Made by a program: the position numbers and the translations under genes. Of a DNA stretch of 44,754 bases, positions 33,492 through 41,869 are shown in pieces (position 1 is the first letter of the stretch; the number at the start of each line of letters is the position of its first letter). The notes under the pieces were generated by a model. That model was not told the DNA's origin. It did no database searches and was given only the letters and a program-made list of their open reading frames with translations. The stretch comes from Runella slithyformis DSM 19594. GTDB lineage: Bacteria > Bacteroidota > Bacteroidia > Cytophagales > Spirosomataceae. The stretch lies in contig NC_015705.1 of NCBI RefSeq assembly GCF_000218895.1, positions 1 through 44,754 of the forward strand, given 5' to 3'.

Positions 33492-34256
33492 TTAAATGTT
33501 GGCCAACCACTCCACAAAGGCTGTCACTTTGAGTTTGCCTACTACAATTTGCTCCGTAAACGGCACCGTCAGATTGATCGCTATTTTGCGGTTGAAATGT
33601 TGCGAAGCATCTTTTACCGCTCGCCGATTGACCAAAAACTGCCGATTGGCCCTAAAAAACGTTGGCGATAAACTCTGCTCCAAATGGTCTAAGGCCTGCG
33701 AAACAAGCCATTTACGCGACTCAAAAGTGTAAGCAAAAACTCCGTCGTTTTCTACCACAAACAGGGCCACTTGCGCCGTGTCCAACGGAATAATTTTATC
33801 TCCCTGCTGAATGATGACCGACGGGGTTTTAACAGGTTGCAGTTGCGCTTTCAGCAGGTTCATCAGCCCTTTCATTTCGTCTTTGGGTGGAGTTAATCTT
33901 TCTTTGAGCAGTTGGTATTTTTCTAAAGCTTTACCCACAGTTGCTTTCGAAAAAGGTTTAAGCAGATAGTCAATACCGACGGTTTTGAAGGCTTCCAGCG
34001 CATACTCATTAAAAGCCGTACAGAAAATGACGGGCGTTTGGTTTTGGGTTTTTTCAAAGATTTCAAAACTAAGCCCGTCACCGAGTTGTATATCCGAAAA
34101 AATGAGGTCTATTTGTGGTGAGGTTTGCAAAAAAGCCACGCCTTCTTCGACCGACGGCAACATGGCTATAATCTCGGCATCGGGGTTAAGCCCAATGATC
34201 GTGCGTGCCAAGTCTTTGGCCGTCAGTTTTTCGTCTTCAATGATCAGGATTTTCAT
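33492..34256 (-). CDS. LytTR-type response regulator
   Basis: This 254-residue protein has a receiver domain with acidic pocket EDE (7-9), phospho-acceptor Asp55 (LIFSDIQLG) and Lys in LLKPF. A C-terminal LytTR DNA-binding domain (about 150-250) reads IIPLDTAQVALFVVENDGVF, then FFRANRQFLVNRRAV. LytTR regulators bind direct repeats spaced about 21 bp. Such repeats lie before the kinase operon, before the TonB receptor and at one orphan promoter here. Its start overlaps the kinase stop by ATGA. Confidence 0.9.
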   Translation of the reverse strand: MKILIIEDEKLTAKDLARTIIGLNPDAEIIAMLPSVEEGVAFLQTSPQIDLIFSDIQLGDGLSFEIFEKTQNQTPVIFCTAFNEYALEAFKTVGIDYLLKPFSKATVGKALEKYQLLKERLTPPKDEMKGLMNLLKAQLQPVKTPSVIIQQGDKIIPLDTAQVALFVVENDGVFAYTFESRKWLVSQALDHLEQSLSPTFFRANRQFLVNRRAVKDASQHFNRKIAINLTVPFTEQIVVGKLKVTAFVEWLANI

Positions 34257-35260
34257 GCATTTACCAGTGGTATTCGTACTTCAAAAAAATCAGTCCCTTC
34301 GTTTATTTCAATGCCCTTACCTGTAATAAGTTCGTAGCGGCTGTTGAGATTAGCCAACCCCGTTTGGGTACGGTCAGTAGTTTTGACGGGCATTTTGTTG
34401 TTCCAAACCGTAATGGAGTTATCGAGGCACGAAATCTTGATAACCAGCGGCTTTTGCTCGGTAAAATAATTATGCTTGAACGTATTTTCGACCAGCGTTT
34501 GCAGCGCGAAAATGGGAACGTTATGCTTTAACACTTCATCGGGAAGAGCTACCACATACATAAAACTGTTTTCAAACCGCACTTTTTGAAGTTCCACAAA
34601 ATCACCGACAAAACGCAGTTCGTCAGCCAGTGTAACGACCTCATTTTGGTGCGACTGCACCGAATACCGCAAAAAATCGGCCAGCTTAACAGTATATTCT
34701 TCCGCTTGGGCAGTGTTTTCACCAATGAGCGATTTGAGGACACTCAACGCATTGAACAAAAAATGCGGCTGTAACTGCTGCACCAACAGTTTTTTCTGGG
34801 CTTGACTGTGTAGGAGTTCGAGCTCTTTGGCTTTGAGTTCGGCCTCGTTGCGGCGGTAAGATGCCTCCGTAGCCTGGCAAATAATAATGATAATGACATT
34901 GATCGCCGAAGAAGTAAGAATAGGATATAGAAAGTTATTGTTCAGAGCACTAACCGCTTCCTTTGGTACAAAGGAAATTTTATCTGTCAAAAAAAAATAT
35001 TGTATTCCGCCTAAAATTCCGTGAATCAGAAGAATGCAGGCATAGCTAAACGAGACTTTTCTCCATATAGACAAATGTGAAAAGTGTATTGTCAAATAGA
35101 TATTTGTCAGCCAGGTAATAAATACATTGATATTGATACCCAAAAAGGGAAGAAGCAATACTTTAAACGGAAGCACGCCAAAAATCAACGGGTGACTCAC
35201 TGCATAGAGCCCAAAAATTGGAGTGGAAATAACAGCGTAAAGAAGTAGTTTTTGTTTCAT
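34253..35260 (-). CDS. LytS-like sensor histidine kinase
   Basis: This product (ATG 35258-35260, MKQKLLLYAVISTPIFGLYA; about 335 residues) has four or more N-terminal membrane helices. A coiled stretch follows (RRNEAELKAKELELLHSQAQ), then the His_kinase H-box QLQPHFLFNALSVLKSL with the phosphorylated His. The ATPase part follows with FALQTLVENTFKHNY (N-box) and TGLANLNSRYEL (G-box). It probably senses a membrane or envelope signal and phosphorylates the overlapping LytTR regulator. The promoter carries LytTR-type repeats, which suggests autoregulation. Confidence 0.87.
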   Translation of the reverse strand: MKQKLLLYAVISTPIFGLYAVSHPLIFGVLPFKVLLLPFLGININVFITWLTNIYLTIHFSHLSIWRKVSFSYACILLIHGILGGIQYFFLTDKISFVPKEAVSALNNNFLYPILTSSAINVIIIIICQATEASYRRNEAELKAKELELLHSQAQKKLLVQQLQPHFLFNALSVLKSLIGENTAQAEEYTVKLADFLRYSVQSHQNEVVTLADELRFVGDFVELQKVRFENSFMYVVALPDEVLKHNVPIFALQTLVENTFKHNYFTEQKPLVIKISCLDNSITVWNNKMPVKTTDRTQTGLANLNSRYELITGKGIEINEGTDFFEVRIPLVNA

Positions 35261-35287
35261 GTCGGTTAGTGAACGGATTCCCGGTGG

Positions 35288-35361
35288 CAAATCTATACAA
35301 ACTAACATATCACTTTATGTTTTTTGAAATTGAAATGGACAAAGTGAATGTTAAAATGGAC
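35288..35361 (-). promoter_or_regulatory. LytTR-type promoter of the kinase-regulator-AraC operon
   Basis: AAATGGAC occurs at 35333-35340 and 35354-35361, 21 bp apart. A perfect -7 box TAGATTTG (minus strand, 35288-35295) ends 45 bp before the inner repeat, the same geometry as at the TonB receptor. Confidence 0.68.
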
Positions 35362-35390
35362 GATTATCCCTGTTTCTCTCCCCCCCCTAA

Positions 35391-35726
35391 GAGTCTGTTT
35401 TGGAATTTTTTGGAAAAATCGGTTAAGCCGCCAATGAATGCGTAAAAGCATTAGTAGTTTTCAGAAGCCTTGTGTGTTCAAGATCCATTACATTTTTTTG
35501 AATACCGATAACGGTTTCAATAATGGGTGGTCTTAGGGACAAATCGTCGGGGCCGGATGGCTTGGAGAACTAACTTTTGCATCTGTTTTTTGACACACCG
35601 GCGTCCAATGGTTTTGCCCTTTGCTTTGAGTTCAGCTACGATTCGTCTGGAACCGTATCGCCTTTTGTGGCCTGAAAACAACTTTTTACCTGCTGTGTAA
35701 TATATATATAAGTTGTTTATTTTCAA
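35391..35726 (-). mobile_element. Composite IS debris, incl. IS3-type transposase fragment
   Basis: A 69-codon frame at 35517-35726 reads HKRRYGSRRIVAELKAKGKT and IRPRRFVPKTT, typical of the N-terminal part of IS3-family OrfB. It lacks the catalytic DDE part. Next to it, 35391-35516 encodes IETVIGIQKNVMDLEHTRLL on the minus strand and ends with GAGTCTGTTTTGG, which may be the tail and inverted repeat of a second, different IS. Both are remnants between the kinase promoter and the serine hydrolase. Confidence 0.5.
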
Positions 35727-35733
35727 AGGATTA

Positions 35734-37254
35734 CTATTTTATTTTTATAAATGAATACGTGGTATATTCCAAAGAAGGGTGTACCGAAAGCGTCAGTCCT
35801 GTAGCATTCCCATTGACCCTTGAAAACGGGATGACAGCTGTTCCAAACATAGGGTGATTGTACTCACAAAGAAAGCGGTCGTTACTCATATAACTCAATG
35901 TAGCAGAGATGCTTGGGTGGTGTTCCATCTTCATCAAAAGTTTGTTTTCTTGCTGTTTTAACTCAATATTGCCATAAATATCATTTTGGTAGCGTCCTTC
36001 AAAAGGCTTCAAAGAGATTTTATGAGCATTCAAAACATTGACGCTATCTTTCCAAGAGGCCATTATTTTTTTCTCTTCGGTATTTCTGTGCCGGATGTAA
36101 GCAAACATTTCTTCGGAATAATTTTTGGTTTTTACACCCAAAAAAGAATCGATAATTGTCCACCGCAACGCCTCCGTAAATTCGTGGCTGTCGCTATTGG
36201 TTAAGATAACGAAACCCATTTTCTTATTCGGTACAAAACCCATCATCGAAAGAAAACCGCTGTATGCACCGCCGTGCGAAACAATCTCTTGATTGTAATA
36301 ATTGACCATATCCCAGCCCAAGCCATAATTGACCGTGAGCATATTACCTTGCGGAAAAAACTGCTTACCTACTATCGAAAAAGGGTTTCTGACGTTCCAA
36401 ATCAGCCTTTCAGGGAAAAGTTGTTTCCCATCTATCCGCCCATCGTTGGTGTGTAGCATCAGCCATCGGGCAATGTCCTCTAAGTTGCTGTACATACCCC
36501 CAAACGCCTGCATGACTCCGGTGCCTTCGGGTATTTGTTCCAATTGGTTGTTGGTAATAGTATGCCCCACCGCTACATTGGGTTTATTTTTGAGGGATGC
36601 CATTTCTACAAAACTATTCTTCATGCCCAAAGGATTCAAGATGTTTTGTTGGGTGTACTGCTGCCAACTAAGCCCCGTATTGGCTTTAATAACCTCACCG
36701 GCAATCATATAGCCGATATTGCAATACCCAAAATTGGAACGTATCGGAAAGGAGGGCTTAAATTTCCCCCATTTTTCAATGATGGCACGATTGCTTAAAG
36801 AAGATTCCGTCCAAAGCAAGTCGCCCTGAAAAGTCTCCATGCCCGTGCGGTGCGACAAAATATCTTTGACACGGAGTTCTTTTTCATAGTCTTTGTCCTT
36901 CATGCTAAACCACGGCAACCATTTTTTTACTTTATCGTCAAGTGACAACTTTTGTTGGTGGTCCAGCATTGCCAGCGAAAAAGCCGTAAAAGACTTGCCC
37001 ATCGAACCAATCGGAAAAAGCGTTTGTGAATTTACGGGTTCTGTAGCACCTTTCTTGAGTACCCCAAACGCTTTACTATATATGATGACGTCGCCTTGGG
37101 TGATGGCAAGGGCCAGCCCGGGAATATTCCATTGAGCCATTGACTTCTGAATGTAGGCTCCGAGGCTGTCTTTGACAAAAAATGAATTTGTTTGCGCAAA
37201 ACTGACTTGGGCGACTAACCAAAATATAGTACAAAATGTGATTGTTTTTTTCAT
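35734..37254 (-). CDS. Secreted serine hydrolase (class C beta-lactamase fold)
   Basis: The 506-residue protein starts MKKTITFCTIFWLVAQVSFA (ATG 37252-37254), a signal peptide. Catalytic motifs of the serine beta-lactamase/D-alanyl carboxypeptidase fold are SMGK (84-87), YCN (177-179) and HGGAYSG (near residue 335). A C-terminal DUF3471-like beta domain (FEGRYQNDIYGNIELKQQEN) follows. Such proteins are esterases, peptidases or penicillin-binding proteins; the substrate cannot be told from the sequence. True drug resistance is not implied. It has no close operon partner. Confidence 0.85.
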   Translation of the reverse strand: MKKTITFCTIFWLVAQVSFAQTNSFFVKDSLGAYIQKSMAQWNIPGLALAITQGDVIIYSKAFGVLKKGATEPVNSQTLFPIGSMGKSFTAFSLAMLDHQQKLSLDDKVKKWLPWFSMKDKDYEKELRVKDILSHRTGMETFQGDLLWTESSLSNRAIIEKWGKFKPSFPIRSNFGYCNIGYMIAGEVIKANTGLSWQQYTQQNILNPLGMKNSFVEMASLKNKPNVAVGHTITNNQLEQIPEGTGVMQAFGGMYSNLEDIARWLMLHTNDGRIDGKQLFPERLIWNVRNPFSIVGKQFFPQGNMLTVNYGLGWDMVNYYNQEIVSHGGAYSGFLSMMGFVPNKKMGFVILTNSDSHEFTEALRWTIIDSFLGVKTKNYSEEMFAYIRHRNTEEKKIMASWKDSVNVLNAHKISLKPFEGRYQNDIYGNIELKQQENKLLMKMEHHPSISATLSYMSNDRFLCEYNHPMFGTAVIPFSRVNGNATGLTLSVHPSLEYTTYSFIKIK

Positions 37255-37398
37255 GTCTATGTTTCTTAAAAGTATAAATCTGTTCCAAAATGCCTGATTA
37301 CGAAACACTTACTTCAATGAAATGGCCTAAAAACGAGGTGAACCGTAGGAAAAAGTGGACGGGTAGAAATTGCCAATGTTATCCCAACTCCCACTCTA

Positions 37399-37905
37399 CT
37401 ACTGCGTTACGACATCATTTTCATAGCAAACTATACTAAGCCGTTTATTTCTTCCTTTGATTTCAAAATTTTCGGTATTCCAAGTATCTACCCAGTCTTT
37501 ATATTGGGATGCATTTAAAGTATTTCCAACACCAATGTGTGGCACAAAATCAATATCCATGCGTAGGTTATTTTTCAAAATACGACTATACAGTTTATTG
37601 TGAAGTTGTATGATCCGGCTCAGGTACCAGCAAACATGATGATAAGTACTGAAAGAATCTCGGTTGATGGCGGCACAGCGAATTGTGAAAGCAAAGCACT
37701 TAAATCCAAGCGATTTCTTTCGTGCTTCAACAATAAAATCCTTTTCAGAAGCATTGAATACGGGAAAAACCAACCTAAAGTGCGGCTCTACAATGCTGAG
37801 ATACAGCTCATCGTGATGATCCCGATAGGTTTGTATTTTTTAAAAACCCTTCCGGCGGATTTGAGGATAAGCCAATACTAAATATGCCGTGATTTTGTGT
37901 TACAA
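37399..37905 (-). pseudogene. Decayed 2'-5' RNA ligase family protein
   Basis: From about 37905 the minus strand reads AYLVLAYPQIRRKGF to a TAA. After a frame shift it continues IQTYRDHHDELYLSIVEPHF, then LVFPVFNASEKDFI and IDFVPHIGVGN, with HxGx and a likely upstream PHF motif. This matches the LigT/2'-5' RNA ligase superfamily (two His motifs). Around 37600-37630 the frame changes briefly (LVPEPDH reads in another frame) and then recovers, so a compensated double indel seems to lie inside. No good ATG remains at the 5' end. Confidence 0.55.
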
Positions 37906-37999
37906 AATTCTTTTGATTAATATGTAAAATACGAATAGCTACGAATGGTAAGTGAAAACTTTTGAATGGTAGAAAAATGAATCTGTTTTATCCAAAAAA

Positions 38000-38022
38000 G
38001 GGCAACACCAAAAGCGTTGCCC
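38000..38022 (-). terminator. Rho-independent terminator after the GH9 gene
   Basis: GGGCAAC (38000-38006) pairs with GTTGCCC (38016-38022), and on the minus strand TTTTTT follows. It lies 18 bp past the cellulase stop. Confidence 0.9.
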
Positions 38023-38039
38023 GGTAAAATAAAATTTAA

Positions 38040-41000
38040 TTATTTGATTATCAGTACTTTTTCCGAAAGCCGCTTGCTGCCATTTTGCCATACTACTAAG
38101 TACATTCCCGCCGAAAGTGTTTCTATATCAAGCGTATAGTCATTTCGGCCGGTATTTGCTTCAACTGTACGGCTAAATACATTCATTCCTGCCAAAGTGT
38201 ATAGCTCCAAATTAGCGCGGCGGTCATCATCGGGTGTCCAAACGGTAACTTGAAATGGCTCCGAGGCAGGATTTGGACTAACAACCATTCGACCTTTCGC
38301 CGGTATTTCTACCGGCTCCGGTGATAAAACGCCTGACTCAACTCCCAAACGAGCCGTAGGCATCGGGGTTTCGATACGAATATTGTCCAAAAACACTTGA
38401 TTTGTTCCTGAAGCCTGACTCTGGATAGTTAAGCGTTTGATTTTAGCTGGATTACCCAGGTTTGGCATTGTTACTGTGATTTCTTGCCAAGCTTCGGGTG
38501 TGGGTTTGAAGGTAAAGTTCAGGCTCTCCTGACTGTTGTCTTCACCATTGGTAAATACCGCTATCGTTTTGTTGGTAGTAGCATAAATCCAAAATTTAAT
38601 GGTGGTTTGAGCAGTAGGCAAAATATGCGATGAACGAATCACTGACCATGCTCCCCACCCCCCTGTGTAGCTTATCCGTAACGATTTGGTATCTATTTTT
38701 ACGGGGGAGGCATTGTTATAATCACGATTTACCGACCAGGACCATTCACGCCATTTACTGTCTAATGCTTCATTATAAATCACTTCATTTGCGCCTGTGC
38801 CCCCGCCTGGGCAGGCTGAGGTGCTCACATTGACTGTATTGCTATTGCCAGAGATATTTCCTGCGGCATCTTTGGCTCGCACTGTGTAGATATAAGCTGT
38901 GCCGCAGGTTAAACCCGAAATATTGTAGGTAATGTCGGTTACTTGTTGTGTAATAAAGTGGTAGCCAAAAACAGCCTTAGGGTTACTGCCGGTTACGTTT
39001 CCATCCAACAAACTACCATTTTGGTACACTTCATAAGCGGTTACACCCACGTTATCGGTCGAAGCAGTCCAAGTCAAGCGCAGCGAGGTTTGGGTGATGT
39101 TTGAGACGTTCAAATTGGATGGAACAGTTGGGGCTTGGGTGTCGGGCGGAGTATTGCCTGCAATAAGTCGAATATCGTCCAAAATAAAGCTTTGTGCTCC
39201 ACCTGAACCATCCATGAATGAAATCCGCTGAATTTGGGTAGGACTGTTCCATTCACTCCAGGGGATTCTGACCAGCATCCACTCATTGGGTGTTGGTAAG
39301 ATGCGATAAACATTTGAAGTAGGGCCTGTATCGGTCTGATTGACTACTACCCTAACCGTTTTGTCAGTGGTACTGTACAGCCAAAACTGCAAGCCACCCG
39401 GGTAATTAGATGTTTGCAAAATCTCACTGTTTCTCAAACTCAAGGCTCCCCACGCTGCATTTACATCAACTTTGAGCGATTTTGTACCTTCTTTCACCAA
39501 ACTGGTATTATTCAAATTGCTTACAATACTCCATGACCACTCTGAAATGGTATTCCGTAAGGCATCACCATAAATACTATAGTCGTATGAACCGGGGGCT
39601 GGCGTTGTCAGTGTAACGACATTGCCGGCAGGGGAAACATTCCGAGAAAAATCAAAGGCTTTGACTGTAAACTGATACGCCGTAGCAGGGTTTAGCGTGG
39701 TAATATTAAACCAAGGCTGATTGGTTTCGCCTATTTTTTCTCCATTCTGATAAATCTCATAGCCCGTTACCCCTCTGTTATCGAGTGAAGCCGTCCACGA
39801 TAATTTAACCGAAAAAGGAGACAGATCCGATGCTGTTAAATGGGTCGGTGCAGTAGGGGCTTCGGTATCGCTGGGGTCGGAAGTAGGAGTGAGCAAACGA
39901 CTCAAAAGCGAAATATAAGGGGCATTATTGTAAATGGCCGGCTCAGTGAATTCCCAAGAATTTTCGGGATAGGTTGCATTCCAATCGTCAAAACGTTTTT
40001 GTAATGGTTCATTTCTTAGCCACGAAACTGTGCCTTGATACCTCACCATATTTTGCGGCCCCACAGGCACATAGCCGGGCACCGGTCCTTTGGATGAGGT
40101 GAGGGCATTATCCCAGTCTGTACCATCGTAATACCAAACATGAAAAAGCTCATTGAGCGAGTTTTCGGCACCATAGGCGTACATATTTGAAAGCATCACT
40201 TTGCCTTGTGCATTTACGCCATGAAACCAGTGCAGATAACTTTCGGCTACTTCACGGTATTGGTCTTTTTGTAAAGGATTGACATTGAACGTCAAAAAAT
40301 CCATATTAGCAACACCGGCATTGCCTCTCACTTGATTGCTACCCCAATGGTATTGAGCATCAGCCATAAAAGCACGATATAAGTCACGTTTGGCATTGTA
40401 ATCGTTAAGTGAAAGTGTGGGATTTTGTTGGGCTTTCATGCCTCGAATCGCAGTAGCAATACTCGGAGTAACATTGGACAATTGGGCAAAACGGAGATAT
40501 GAAGCCTGAATGTGCATGGCATAAGGCCCCCACCATTCGTTAGATACAGGTTCAGAAAGATTATAATTTCGCTCGGCATAAGCTTTGTACTCTGCTTTTC
40601 CCGTAATTTCAAACAAATACATTGCCGCCGCAACTAACGACTGTTTTTGGTCCTTGGCTTTTCGGTCGGCATCACCCGACTTGATGTTTTGGTCATCGCA
40701 ATCTTCTTGAAAATTCGTAAAGTTGTTAGTCGTTACTTTGGCTCTTGCCCACGCCCGTTCGGCACGAGCCATTAAGTCTTGTGCGTAGCTTTGCAAGGCA
40801 GGAATCTGACGCATAACAGAGGCTCCTACGGAAAACATTACAGCCCCCGAAATGGTCGAAGAAGTGCACTCAGGCAGGTAATAACGCGGGCGACGGTCGT
40901 TGCTTGGAGGCGCAACCGCCTCATTATAATTGTCTACTCCTACTTTCAAAAACAGCCCACCTGTGCCCGTAGCATCTTGCATCCTTTTCATAAAATCCAA

Positions 41001-41777
41001 CTCCCATTTCACTTCATCCAACAAATCAGGTACACCATTCCCCGACTCAGGGATGTTGAAATTGTCGCCAAAGACTGTGGGATTGGCACGGTAGGCTTCA
41101 AGCAAAATCGCCACAGGCTCTTCGGCGAAGGTCACGTACTTGTTCATGTCGCCCGCGTCCATCCATCCACCGTGTAGGTCACGGGCAGTGGTGGCGTCAC
41201 CTTTGGCAAAACGGCTTGTCGCGGCACGGTCTTGGTTGGAGCCTTCGTGGGAGGCTATGTCTGTCCATTTGGAGTCGGTGAAGGGCGTTTGTTTAGCGTG
41301 ATTGATACGTTGATAAAAATACGTCCTCACTGCCGCTTTCAGCACTTGCTGATACACTTGGTCACCTATTTCGAAGCGGTATGACCCCACATTGTTGCCT
41401 ACATCAAAAACATAGTACGAACCTGCCTGATTGACCGAAGAAAAATCAAACCACCAACCTTTGTCACCCGACTGCGCTTGGGTGTTTCCGTTGTTCCAAA
41501 CTTGAAGGGTACCCGAGAAAACTATTGCGTCATTGTCCCAGCGGCGTACTTGGTACTGCCCTGCTCCTGTACCGGGCGAAAAGCGTTCGGTTGCGGCGTT
41601 GCGGCCTGCCTGTGGGTCAATGATGACGGCCACTTTGCGAGAATTGAGAAAGTACCCAAACTGGTCCACACGGAGATTTGGTACAGTTCGAGATGGAGCT
41701 GCCCAGAGATTCTGTCCGAGCAAGAGGCAAAATAGCCAAGCCCCAAGCTGCCTGCATAGCTGTTGTTTAGAAGACAT
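38040..41777 (-). CDS. Modular GH9 glycoside hydrolase secreted by type IX system
   Basis: This 1245-residue secreted enzyme has a signal peptide (GAWLFCLLLGQNLWA), an N-terminal Ig-like cellulase domain (about 31-138), and a GH9 catalytic domain (about 140-635). The nucleophile/base motif DAGD is at 207-210 and the acid motif EFTEPAIYNNAPY lies near its end. Then come FN3 (about 645-725), a carbohydrate-binding-like domain, a second FN3, and a second carbohydrate-binding-like domain. The two binding modules are related (EWSWSIVSNLNN against EWSWSVNRDYNN). The last 80 residues are a type IX sorting domain (VSPNPASEPFQV, then AGMYLVVWQNGSKRLSEKVL). GH9 enzymes cut cellulose or other beta-glucans. 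The long array suggests release or display at the surface. Confidence 0.88.
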   Translation of the reverse strand: MSSKQQLCRQLGAWLFCLLLGQNLWAAPSRTVPNLRVDQFGYFLNSRKVAVIIDPQAGRNAATERFSPGTGAGQYQVRRWDNDAIVFSGTLQVWNNGNTQAQSGDKGWWFDFSSVNQAGSYYVFDVGNNVGSYRFEIGDQVYQQVLKAAVRTYFYQRINHAKQTPFTDSKWTDIASHEGSNQDRAATSRFAKGDATTARDLHGGWMDAGDMNKYVTFAEEPVAILLEAYRANPTVFGDNFNIPESGNGVPDLLDEVKWELDFMKRMQDATGTGGLFLKVGVDNYNEAVAPPSNDRRPRYYLPECTSSTISGAVMFSVGASVMRQIPALQSYAQDLMARAERAWARAKVTTNNFTNFQEDCDDQNIKSGDADRKAKDQKQSLVAAAMYLFEITGKAEYKAYAERNYNLSEPVSNEWWGPYAMHIQASYLRFAQLSNVTPSIATAIRGMKAQQNPTLSLNDYNAKRDLYRAFMADAQYHWGSNQVRGNAGVANMDFLTFNVNPLQKDQYREVAESYLHWFHGVNAQGKVMLSNMYAYGAENSLNELFHVWYYDGTDWDNALTSSKGPVPGYVPVGPQNMVRYQGTVSWLRNEPLQKRFDDWNATYPENSWEFTEPAIYNNAPYISLLSRLLTPTSDPSDTEAPTAPTHLTASDLSPFSVKLSWTASLDNRGVTGYEIYQNGEKIGETNQPWFNITTLNPATAYQFTVKAFDFSRNVSPAGNVVTLTTPAPGSYDYSIYGDALRNTISEWSWSIVSNLNNTSLVKEGTKSLKVDVNAAWGALSLRNSEILQTSNYPGGLQFWLYSTTDKTVRVVVNQTDTGPTSNVYRILPTPNEWMLVRIPWSEWNSPTQIQRISFMDGSGGAQSFILDDIRLIAGNTPPDTQAPTVPSNLNVSNITQTSLRLTWTASTDNVGVTAYEVYQNGSLLDGNVTGSNPKAVFGYHFITQQVTDITYNISGLTCGTAYIYTVRAKDAAGNISGNSNTVNVSTSACPGGGTGANEVIYNEALDSKWREWSWSVNRDYNNASPVKIDTKSLRISYTGGWGAWSVIRSSHILPTAQTTIKFWIYATTNKTIAVFTNGEDNSQESLNFTFKPTPEAWQEITVTMPNLGNPAKIKRLTIQSQASGTNQVFLDNIRIETPMPTARLGVESGVLSPEPVEIPAKGRMVVSPNPASEPFQVTVWTPDDDRRANLELYTLAGMNVFSRTVEANTGRNDYTLDIETLSAGMYLVVWQNGSKRLSEKVLIIK

Positions 41778-41869
41778 GTTAGAATAGAGAAAATAAGTGA
41801 AAAATAGCTTTCAATGAAGTGGTTTTCAGAAACTACTTCATTGAAATTGAAGAAATTAGATTGAAAAGA

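Noticed and set aside
37286..37360. AAATGGCC/TGGAC words before the serine hydrolase as a fourth LytTR site
   Set aside because: The repeats are degenerate, spacing is 16-17 bp rather than 20-21, and no -7 box lies 45 bp away.
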